DNA from: Voacanga thouarsii
Lineage: Eukaryota > Streptophyta > Magnoliopsida > Gentianales > Apocynaceae
DNA: 64,000 bases
Direction of reading: 5' to 3'
NCBI GenBank assembly: GCA_026120185.1
Contig: JANUWF010001176.1
Coordinates: 7,759,501-7,823,500, forward strand
Below the pieces are notes generated by a model. That model saw nothing but the letters and a program-made list of their open reading frames with translations. It did not search any database and was not told the origin of the DNA. Of this stretch, positions 35,823 to 45,601 are shown in pieces. The first letter of the stretch is position 1, and each line of letters begins with the position of its first letter. A program made the position numbers and the translations under genes.

Positions 35823-36510
35823 ATGGGTACCACATTTTACAAACATTTTTCTTTTCAATTTTTCCCTTCCCTTTCCCTTTCTTTTCTCTCTTATGCCACG
35901 GCCAGAAATCATTGGCCTCTGTCTTCTCTCTTTTGTGGTCCTACAGTAACCAAAAGCTTTTGCCCTTCCTCTTCTTTCTCAACCCTCTATCCTCCCCATC
36001 AATTGCCGTCATCTATCAACCACACCACAATCACTGGTGGAATCACAATGGGCAACTCTGCCCATAAAACCCTGGCATCACCGCTAATTCTTTTCTTCAT
36101 ACTCCTCAATGTGCTTTCCTTCTCCCACTCTCTGACCACACGCATCGCCAATCTTTGAGCTTCGCATGGTGACATTAACGATGTAGATTAGGCCGAAGCC
36201 ATAGCTCAAAAGCTCGAGGCTTTTCAAGGATTAGGTTTCTGGAAGCTTGCTTGGACAATGGCTCTCACACTCAACAACAAGAAGGCATCGATGTTGGCCT
36301 CAATCTCAGCTGACTCTTTCTACAAATCGATCTCACAGTCCTCTGCTAAGCATCTTTCTCTTCTCTCAAGGTTAATATTTCAATTCTCTGTGCACATCGA
36401 TGCAATGTTCTTATGTCTAGCCTTTTTCATTATATTTTTAGGTTACCAGTAGAGTTGAGCTGCTTGGAAACGATGTTGCCATTGCATAGTGCGATTGCTT
36501 CGGCTCTAGG
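35823..36510 (+). pseudogene. Captured host gene fragment: 5'UTR, signal-peptide-like exon and second exon
   Basis: A pyrimidine-rich, 5'UTR-like stretch precedes an ATG at 36050. The frame opens MGNSAHKTLASPLILFFILL, a hydrophobic N terminus typical of a secretory signal. It meets two stops (TGA near 36157, TAG near 36189), continues as AEAIAQKLEAFQGLGFWKLA, and runs to about 36370. A GT donor at 36371 and an ATTTTTAG acceptor near 36440 join in phase to a second exon reading LPVELSCLETMLPLHSAIAS. Stops are consistent with C-to-T decay of a former gene. I do not recognise the protein. The intron and 5'UTR structure point to capture of genomic DNA from a host gene. Confidence 0.5.
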
Positions 36511-37702
36511 TCTGGGTTATGGATTTTTTTTTTAAAATCTTTCTTTTCTTTGTTGGATATGTTCACTCGAGTAATTTAATAGGTTTAATATTCATTTTGA
36601 GAGGTGGGTATTGGTAGGGAATTGGAAGTTTGGTTTTTTAACTCTCAAGGATGTTCAATATTGAGGGGGAAAAAACTCTTCTTGTTATTAATGTTAGCAC
36701 TTGTTGGTTTCCTTAGGTGTTTTTGGTGTTATTCGTTTCTGGTAGATCTATATTTTTCTTTAGCTGTATGTATTTCTGTGTCTAAGGAAAGAAGATAATA
36801 ATATTGTTCTTTTGAAGATTTTTATGGTTAAGTGAAAGAGGGGCACTCAAAAAAGTGATGGCTTCTTTCTCTTTAAAGCTCTCAGCGATTTTAGTTTTGA
36901 CATATTCTTTGAAAATCATATGAGATGTAGGTGTTATTGTTATTATTTTATTCGAGTTTCAAGAAATTTTGAATTTTTTCTTTTTTTGGAAAGATTTTGA
37001 TTGGGAATAGGGTTTAGAAATAAAATTTGAAATTTCTAGCTCTTGACTGCATGTGCAATGTTCGACAGGAATAGTTGCTTGAATATTTTTGAGAACTATT
37101 TGTTTGAGATGGTAGAGAGTCAAAGAAATGAATGCTTGATTTATTGGCCCGATTTCAAGAGAAAAAAAAATATTTAGATAGTGCTTTTGTCTAAATAGAA
37201 TTGATTTTGTGTTTTGTTGTCCTTATTTATGAATCTTGTTAAATTTTTAAAATTTTTCACGGAATATTTTTAGGTTGAGAGTAAATATTAATGGATGGAG
37301 TTTTTAGTTCTTAGGAAATTATTTTTTATACCTGATATGTTTCGATTTATATGCAATGAAGTTCTGCTATTGTTCTACTGCTTCTGCATTTCATGTCTAA
37401 ATGTCGGCAGAGTAATGTCTTTACCACAATTGGGATTTATCCAAGCTAGATGAATGGATGGAGAATTCTAGGGGTTAAAATTTGCTGAAAGGTTTTTTAT
37501 TTTTAATACCTCAACTGATATTGTGTATTGTGAGTCATACAATACACTAATAGTTTCCAAAAATACTGTTTGCATGGACTTACAACTGTAGGCTCTTGAT
37601 CTCTCTTTTATGTAGATGTTATTGAATTCTTGTTGAATTACTTGGTGCAATGTAATTGAAGCATATTGCTCATCTTAATGGTAGAGAAAATTTAAATTTC
37701 AG
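36511..37702. other. CACTA-2 interior, probably intronic captured DNA
   Basis: T-rich, intron-like composition between two captured exons. Frame 36604-36798 shows no family resemblance. It ends at a tttaaatttcag acceptor before the next exon. Confidence 0.4.
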
Positions 37703-37858
37703 TTGAGACTGCAAGAATTCATAGAGTTGTTAAGATCTAAAAATAACATGCGAGCAATTTCATATGCTTGCAAGTATCTAGCGTTGTGGGGAGCTACACA
37801 TCTGAAAGAACTGCAACGAGTAATTGTTACACTTGCTTTCAAGAGTAATACCAAGTGT
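37703..37858 (+). pseudogene. Captured exon of a MAEA/GID9-like gene (CTLH region)
   Basis: Immediately after a tttcag splice acceptor the frame reads LRLQEFIELLRSKNNMRAIS and continues through ALWGATHLKELQRVIVTLAF to KSNTKC. I recognise this as the part of the CTLH/CRA region of plant MAEA (macrophage-erythroblast-attacher homologue, GID9 subunit of the GID/CTLH ubiquitin ligase), where family members have LRLQEFIELVR, then a Trp-Gly-Thr/Ala-His motif and LATLAFKS. About 52 codons with no stop. The expected downstream exon and the RING-like C terminus are not seen, and the sequence after about 37858 loses similarity. It is a transposon-carried exon fragment, not a working gene. Confidence 0.75.
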
Positions 37859-39800
37859 AGCCATTGTTATTGTTTATTTTTTTGCCAATGATGCTTTTCG
37901 AAATTAATATTTGAGGATTGCCTTATTCATGAGAGGATTGTAGCTTTAGAGTAATTGATTGCTTTCTGGGAGTGATTAAAGGGATTTTGTGGGGTATAAA
38001 AAACTGTTTAAGAAAAGAATTTATACAGCTACATGGATGGAAGTTGCAACTTGCATTGTGCATTTTTTTTTAATAATTATTGTGATATCTCTGTGTAATG
38101 AAGAGTGCTTATTGTTTCCCCTTGAAAGCCTAAACAAATAGACATGTCTTCTCAGAAGTATTTGGGATCAAGTTCAAGAGGTATATTGACCACTTTGTGC
38201 TTCATATTCTTTTAGATCTTTTCTTAGATTGCCTCTAGGATGCACTTTTATATTTGAAATTTTTTTCTATATAATATTATTGATATTTGTTGGGAGAAGA
38301 AAGGAGATTTACTTGAAAGAAAAAGTTGTTTCAGTTGCAGTATACATTGTTAGTTAAATTATTCCGTTTGAAAATTATAGTTCAGCATTGGAATATGCTT
38401 CTTATGTTGCTAATTTGGTTACATTCTAGATGTGTGGTGTGGTAGTTCTATGTATATAGCATTATCTCTTGGGTTCTTCCATTTCCTATTAGATTTCTCT
38501 AAGCTTGATTGTCTATTGGATAAGGTCATTAATCATACCCATTGATATAGAAAATGGTGTTGTGGTGCTATCCTATCTTGCATTTCTTGCAATTTTTCGT
38601 GTGCTGTAGTAAACAATTTTTTCCTGTTGTTTTTCAATTTCATCTTTTGGCATTAGCTTTCAGAGAGTTTTTGTGTGATGCCTATGTTTCACAGAGCTAT
38701 GTAAACATGGGTGTATGAGGTGCATATGTTTTCTAGACCTATTCTATTTGTTCTAATTCTTATTTTCATGGTTTTACTATCCCAAAGTAGTATTTAATAT
38801 TGGTTTATTTATTTTTTCAAAGGAAAAAAAAACCACATAGAGGGTAACGAACTTAGTAGAATAAACTACCATGGGAAAGCTTTGTGAGTTTTGATATGTA
38901 CTTAAATTCTTTACTGAAAAGCCATTATTTTGGTGAAAAAATATTCAAACTAAAGGAAACAACAAATAGATGGGAAGGAGTGTGAAAAGCAGTCTTCAAT
39001 GGTCATCTGGGAAGAATGTAGTTTGTCTAGAATAGTAGTGTTGTAGCTTCTACATTGTGATTAAAGAAGATCTGTGCAATGTAGTTCACTTGTCTAATAA
39101 TGATGCAAAATTTACAAGAATCTACATGAGCAAGATCTACAAGATCATGCCCCTTATTTCCACTAGGAGGTTGAATCCATATAGTTAACTAAGGAAAAGC
39201 TGTGAACTTGAAGCTTATGAAAAATTCAAACTAAAAACACATCTAAGCTTAACCTCTTATATTATCATTTATCCATTTTTGCTTGTGTGAGAAAGCATTC
39301 TTTACAATGGAAAAGAAGGTTATTTTCAATTCTACAGTTTCCTTCTTTTTTTTTGAATGATTTAGTAATGATTTTAATTTATATTGGATAAAAAAAGAGC
39401 TTTATTGAGAAGTAATCTTGTCCTTTTTTTTTTCTTAATGACTGGAGAAATAAAGATCATGGTGGTTGAAGGTTCTTTTAACTATGGCATTATTTTTTGT
39501 CCTCAATGAATTTTTATGAGTTCTTATGGATGTCATGGTTAGAATTGTGATTTTGTTTTGGACTATTTTGAACTAATATCAAGGATTAGATTCATGATAC
39601 TTATCAGGTTCCATTTAGTTTTTTTGGTGTATATTAAGTTATTATTAATGAAAGATGGCATTTTGAATGTTCATTCAATAGATAATAGTTGATTGTTAAT
39701 ATTAGAGGTTTTCATAGTTCTATATTTATAGTAGATGATGATCTTGTTAAAGTAGTAGGAAAAAAAGTTTATGAATATCATCATATTGAATTCAAAGTTC
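37859..39800. other. CACTA-2 interior, no gene seen
   Basis: T-rich, intron-like sequence; possibly more captured intron DNA from the MAEA-like donor. No exon, repeat or motif that I can support. Confidence 0.4.
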
Positions 39801-40324
39801 ATTCACTACGGATGTAAAAAACATGGAAATTTGTCCAAAAATTGTGTACGATTTTTTCTAAAGTTTTAAATCGTGGAAAAAAGTATTAATTACAATAGCA
39901 AGGAAATCGTAGCAAATGAGCATTACCCACGGTTATGTCAATTTACAAAAGACCTGTGACAAAAAATATTATTTTCAATAGAAATTTAATTGTAACAAAT
40001 AATATTCCCCACAATTGTAAAATGTTGAAAAAATAGTGACAAAAAATTGAAATCTTTGCCCACAATTAATAACCGTTGGAAAAAATTATGGCAAAAGTCC
40101 ATAAACAGATACCACACTTTATTTATAACGACTCCAAAACTATGGTAAATCCATGGCAAAAAGTATTTCCCACGGCTACACAACTGTGCCAAACTTTTTG
40201 CAATGGTCGTAACGCCCATGCCTCGAAAATTGTAGCGTTCCCGTGGCAAAAACGTATTTGCCACAGTTTTAGCCAATTTTGCCACACTTTTTATGGCATT
40301 GCCAAAAGTCACTTTTTTTTAGTG
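39801..40324 (-). repeat. CACTA-2 right subterminal and terminal repeats
   Basis: Dense copies of motifs such as tatttgccacagtttt, cgtggcaaaaacg and cccacggct in both orientations, ending in agtcacttttttttagtg. Open frames on both strands (39986-40312 minus, 40076-40330 plus) are by-products of these repeats. Confidence 0.8.
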
Positions 40325-41480
40325 AGATGAACCTTCATCTACACAAAAACCTCATTGGTCAAATAGAATATGTGTGGCACCTAAAAAATATAAATTTTTC
40401 ATAAGTAACCATAATGACTTATTGTTCATAGATGAAGATAAGCCTAGTACTTACAAGGATGTTCTTAATAGTTTAGAATTTGACAAATGGCTTGAGGCCA
40501 TAAAGTTAGAATTAGATTCCATGTATGATAACCAAGTATGGACATTAGTTGATCCACCCGAAAGAATCAAACCTATTGGATGCAAATAGATTTTTAAAAA
40601 GAAAACTGATATAGATGGTAACGTAGTTACCTATAAAGCACGACTAGTTGCTAAATATTATTGTCAACAACATGGTATTGACTATGACAGAACTTTCTCG
40701 CCAGTTGTTATCTTAAAATCCATAAGGATACTCCTAGTACTTACCACCCATTATGATCATGAGGTTTGGCAAATGGATGTAAAAATAACATTCCTAAATG
40801 GAACCTAATTGATGAAGAGTACATGACATAATGTGAGAGTTTCACATATAAAATAGCACAAAAGTTTACAAGTTGCAAAGGTTCATTTATGGATTTAAGC
40901 AAGTTTCTAGGAGTTGGAACATCCATTTTGATGAAATAATTAAAAATTTTAGTTTCATTCAAAACATGGATGGATCTTGTGTATATAAGAAGGTTAGTTA
41001 GAGTGCAATTGTTTTCCTTATTGCTATATGTAGATGATATATTGCTAATAGAGAATGACGTCTATATTCTACAATCAGTCAAGATTTGGTTATCAAAGAA
41101 GTTCTCCACGAAATGTCTTAAAGAACCAACTTACATTCTAAGAATAAGAATCTATAGAGATAGAGTAAAAGAGGTTACTTAGAGTAAAAGAGGTTACTTA
41201 AAGTAAAAAAGGTTACTTGGTCTTTCGCAATCTACAAAGTGCTAAAGAGGTGTAGCATAAGTCATAGGAGTATACTTATGCTAATTTTCAATCTGATAAT
41301 GATGACTACGAGTTACAATCAGACTACGTATTCAATTTGAGTGCAATCACTTGATTTATGAAATCATTGATAGGAAAGATGTAAAAGATAGATATAGTTC
41401 CCATGGATAAGAACATAGCAGACCTGCTCACTAAGGTGATGAGTCATTCAGTTTTCGATGCATGAATGATTGGCTCTAGT
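40325..41480 (+). pseudogene. Outer copia pol, 3' part (RT and RNase H remnants)
   Basis: Resumes in frame after CACTA-2 with DEPSSTQKPHWS, then the start of RT (ALEAIKLELDSM-like, at 40374-40589). RT continues through WQMDV and an intact LLYVDDILLIENDV near 41020-41055. A stop precedes IFKKKTD at 40588 and a frameshift follows FLNGT at about 40806. RNase H is mostly lost: only short pieces (about 41266-41330, and a tail with NIADLLTK near 41417) remain. A 19-bp triplication lies at 41162-41218. Confidence 0.85.
41162..41218 (+). repeat. 19-bp unit repeated three times in pol
   Basis: agagtaaaagaggttactt at 41162-41180 and 41181-41199 (identical), and 41200-41218 with two changes. A 19-bp unit shifts the reading frame. 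Confidence 0.95.
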
Positions 41481-41493
41481 ACAAGTGGGAGTT
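41481..41493 (+). other. Polypurine tract of outer copia
   Basis: acaagtgggagtt directly before the 3' LTR start TGTTAGTG at 41494. Confidence 0.8.
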
Positions 41494-42018
41494 TGTTAGT
41501 GTTATGCCCTAGAAGCAATCACTTGTATATTGTATATAACACATTTATTAATAAAAGGCATTCTTTATCTTTTAGTTTAGTTAATCATTCCGTGTATATG
41601 TGTATAAAACTATTAGATAAAGTCCCAAGCACATAGTATAGTGTTAAAGAAATTATGATAGAGATCATAATATGATATTCCTACTACACTATATAGTACT
41701 TATGCTTAAACCATTCCTAGTTATAGTATTAATGAGACAGGACATCATTAATACGCTAAGACTAATACGTGTTATACTTCTTGATTTGATCAAACGGTAG
41801 TTCTCACATCCATGAGTATTGTGATACTCAAAGTTAACACGTGGATGCTTGTTAAGTGAACAAGTTTATTAGATGACTTAACTATGAGATAATTATATGG
41901 ATAACTATTTAGTGGCAGTGATAGAATCTCATTATAGCAAATGTGTAAGTATCCTTATACTTGAGATCTCTAAGGTACTTTGTTTACTAGTGTCATACTT
42001 TGATTCCTATCTCTGGAG
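41494..42018 (+). mobile_element. Outer copia 3' LTR, segment 1
   Basis: Starts TGTTAGTGTTATGCCCTAGA and ends with tggag (42014-42018), the left target copy of the 42019 copia. It resumes at 51365. Confidence 0.9.
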
Positions 42019-43863
42019 TGTTGGGAAATATGCCCTCTTAGACTAGGTTTCTGATGTAAATATCGAATATTTTAATAAAAGAATTTATTCTCAGAAATTG
42101 TTTATGAATTTACATTTTATTTGTGTATAATTACGTTTGAAAAAGACCCATTGTGTTTAAGTAAGTGGTCTATGTGAATAGTGGTCTTTCACAGTAAAGT
42201 ATAGATCACGAGTTACTTAACACATAAGCGTTTGTTCTTAACTGATTGATAAGAATGAGAATTTATCATGTCTAGGTTATTGTGTTATGAATTCTAAATG
42301 GGGAATGGTTTACCTTTAGCCAGTGAGTAGTCTACTCACTTCATGACATAAGCGTATTTTGAATACGTAGAACATGACCTGTAATAGTGGTTTCTTAAAG
42401 TACTATATGGTAGAAACCTAGACTACTACTGCTACAGCATGGATTAGTACTCTACAACTTGAGTATGAGTTGGTGGTTTGATGAAGTTAGAAGCATGTTC
42501 TTTGATATGCTTTAGTTAAGGTTCTATCGTAGGACCAATATACTTGCATGTTGGGTATGTATGACTAGTTGGTTAAGATAGACTTGTACAAGATAGTTTT
42601 TATACTATATCGCCCCTTGTGGTTGTCTGAATGATCTTAATATCCAGGGCCCTGGGAAACATGACTTGGATGTTTGCTTTAGGGTATCTTCCTTGGAAAG
42701 CGGAAATAATCCAAGAAGTCGTAGATCATTGGACTAGAAGTCTAAGGATGGCAGATGTCATTTAGAGATGTGTTAGTACATTTCTTCCTCTCAAATGCAC
42801 GGCGATGTGTAGAGGGGTATTTTAGTCATTTCACTTGTAGGTCGGAGACTTTACTAACGCGACATTGTCCTTGGGGTCAATATTTTCTTATGGTGATATT
42901 AGAAAATATTTAAAATGCAAAATACAGCTATTTATATGGCAAGAGTATTTTGGTCATTTTAGTAGCTAAGGCGGTGTGTCTTTTGGTCCCCAGTATAAAC
43001 CGTAAGTCCTAATTATATACAGGATAAGGAATTGGTCTTAAATTAAATTAAATTAAATTTATTTTATTTAAGTAGCCTGATTTAATTATTGGGTTAGAAT
43101 AAAATAAAGGTCCACAGAGAGAGAGAATTAGTTAAATTAATTTGGTGGGTTAATTAATTGTTCAGGGCTTTGGCCCAATTTGAATAATTAAATATTGATC
43201 TGGGACTAAACTAATGTAGTCTTGTTAATTGGACTAGTTTATTTGGGATGAAAAATTAATTATTTACTGGGCCATTTATTTGGTTTTGATTAGGATAATT
43301 AATTTGGTCCAAAAGGTTAAATTAAGAGTCCAATGAGCCAAATTAAAGTTTCAGAAATTCCTGGATATTAGCCTGGGATAAGAGTCATGGATATACTATG
43401 ATGCTTTAAGGTAATCAAGTTTTTTATGGGATTGGCAAATAAATTAAAAAAAGAAAAAAAAATCATGATAGATGTTGAAAAACAAGAGGCACGGTTTTTT
43501 TGGCTTGGCAAGACACCTTTTTCCTCTCCAAAAACTTCTTCTCTATGTGCATCGTTGTTTGCTAGACAGAGAATTGTTTTTACTCCATTCCTTACTTTTG
43601 TGAGTCTTCACCAAACGTGGATTAGGCAGGCTATATATTGGAAGATCGAGAGAAAGTTTGGCGTTCACATACATGCACAGACGCAGTAGAAGGCTTACAG
43701 GAATCGCACCAGAGGTTTCCACCAGTGCGCCTATCACAATTCCGCATATTCCAATCCAACCACGTTTGAGAAACAGAAGAGGTAAAGAAATCACAATTTT
43801 AGCCGCTGAATTTTTTTTGTTCTTCTGTTTGTTTGTTGTGATTCGTTTGCCTTTTAGTCTTCA
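42019..43863 (+). repeat. 5' LTR of the 42019 copia
   Basis: 1845 bp, TG...CA. A tatttatatgg sequence at about 42929 is a possible TATA element. A purine tract (gagagagag) lies near 43116. Confidence 0.95.
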
Positions 43864-43865
43864 AT

Positions 43866-43883
43866 TAGTATCAGAGCATGAAG
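43866..43883 (+). other. Primer-binding site of the 42019 copia
   Basis: TAGTATCAGAGCATGAAG, two bases after the LTR; initiator-Met-tRNA type with one G-to-A change (TGG to TAG). Confidence 0.88.
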
Positions 43884-45601
43884 ATTTTGTGCAAATATAG
43901 GAAGCATGTATGCTAATTAAATAAAACTGGACAGTTTTTTGTGATTGACATGTGATCCTTTGTTGGTTTTTAGTATGGATAGATTCTCTGTTCACCTCTT
44001 GGATAGAGGTATAGGATGATATGTAATCTATTATTTTTCCTTAGCAAATCGTGTAAGCCCAATGTTAATGGATATAGGCGGTTGTTGGTTTCATTCATTT
44101 TAGTTTGAAATTTAAGGGCCAAAAGCCATTGAGGGACTTGCAGAAAAAATAGAGAAGAAAAATCTGCAAAAAGGAGTCACAGTGAAAACTAAGAAGAGAT
44201 GCACTGTTCATCGGCTCGACTCCGCCAGTAGGATTCTGTGCCTGGAGCCAGGAGCGGCTTGGCTTGGCATGAGAGCAGCTAATTGCAAATCGCAATTCGT
44301 CTGCATTTCAATTGCACGCGGGTAGCACTGGAGCGGGTCCGCGCACGGGTCACGATCTTAGATGGCCCACGAGGTGCTTGTTCAGTGCGGTGGGTGTTGT
44401 GGACCGCAATGCAAATAGGCCACATTCCAATGCGGCAGGTGCAGTGGACCAAGGAGAATTTTTTTTTCCTTATAATTTTCTTGCATTTTCTTTTTTTTGT
44501 TTTGGGTTTCATACTAGGCGAAGTTAATATTTTGCAATAGTTAATATTTGTGGAATATTTTTGCATGAAAAATATTAGTAAGGGATTTTAGGATTAAACA
44601 AGACCATTAATTAATTAATGTATTTAATTCTATTATTTGGGCACTTAGGTTTAAAAATAGGAAAAGTATGAAAACATCTACTATTTGCTATTTATGTTTG
44701 AGTACCTATGTGCACATTTTCTCAAAAACTAAAGTCTTTAGGAATATATTTTTTTTTTCTACACATTAAATGGTTATTTTAACTTGAACAAAAATTAATC
44801 CTTAGATATTTTTCTCAAAGGATTTAATCCTTGACATAGAAAATATATTGGATTTATATATTTTTGTAAGTTAAAAATAGAAAGCCATTTTGTTTTATTT
44901 TTGCACAAGAAAAATTATTTTGTCAAATAAACTTGAGACTAAAGTCTCTAGAAAGTTTTAATAGAAAATTTTTTGAAACCATTAAGTTTTAAACTTAAAT
45001 AAAATTAGTCCATGAAAAAATCTCTCAAATGATATAAACCTTGACATAGGGATTTTAATGGATTTAGATATTTTATTTTTGAGTTAAGGAAAAAATTAAT
45101 GAAAATTTTTGAAAGGATATTTTTTTTCAGAAAACCCCTTAGTTTAAAAGTCTAAGTGAGAGAGGGGTTCTAACGGCCCCACAACTTCCATCACAATCCT
45201 CATTAGAGATCGTAGGTCCCCTCGCGTCACCCTGGGAGTGAACCCGTATAGGATGGGGATTCCACAAGGATCTAGATCTAATGGAGGGATATAGTTAATA
45301 ACCCAAGACACGTACTATGATCGGCCAGCCCACATTGGAGGTTATAATGCGAGATATGTCTATAGGAAATGAGAAGAAATAGCCATCCCCTTGATTACCT
45401 AAAAGGAAAATTAATTTGTAGTGGTTAACATACTTAGCTTAGGGAACTGTTAATATTTCCAAGAAGCCATGTCAGTTTTCCTAAGAGCCAAATTAATTAT
45501 ATTAAAGTAACTATTATCAGTTTTAATATGAGGATAAAGTGCATAAATTTATTTTATTTTCACAAACTAAATATTTTCATTTATTTTTATTTTTTTTAGA
45601 A
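43884..45601 (+). other. Leader of the 42019 copia
   Basis: Non-coding; homologous block by block to 19358-21040 on the other strand. A G+C-rich zone at 44200-44450 is followed by a pyrimidine tract. Three overlapping frames at 44279-44566 are artefacts of that zone. Confidence 0.7.

Larger units (their letters stand above)
33098..40324 (+). mobile_element. CACTA-2 DNA transposon (7.2 kb) in the copia pol gene
   Basis: Left end CACTACAAAAAAATGGC (33098) and right end TTTTTTTTAGTG (reverse complement CACTAAAAAAAA) at 40324. The target duplication aga is at 33095-33097 and 40325-40327. Removing the element plus one aga joins the host frame exactly (Lys-Ile-Asp-Glu-Pro), which confirms both ends to the base. 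Subterminal zones are rich in tttgccaca / gtggcaaaa motifs. The interior holds a tandem array and captured gene pieces, with no recognisable transposase: a non-autonomous, gene-capturing element. Confidence 0.92.

Noticed and set aside
39986..40330. Open frames on both strands at the CACTA-2 right end
   Set aside because: They are read through subterminal repeats ending at the terminal inverted repeat; not genes.
44279..44566. Three overlapping frames on both strands
   Set aside because: All fall in the G+C-rich copia leader zone where stop codons are scarce by composition.
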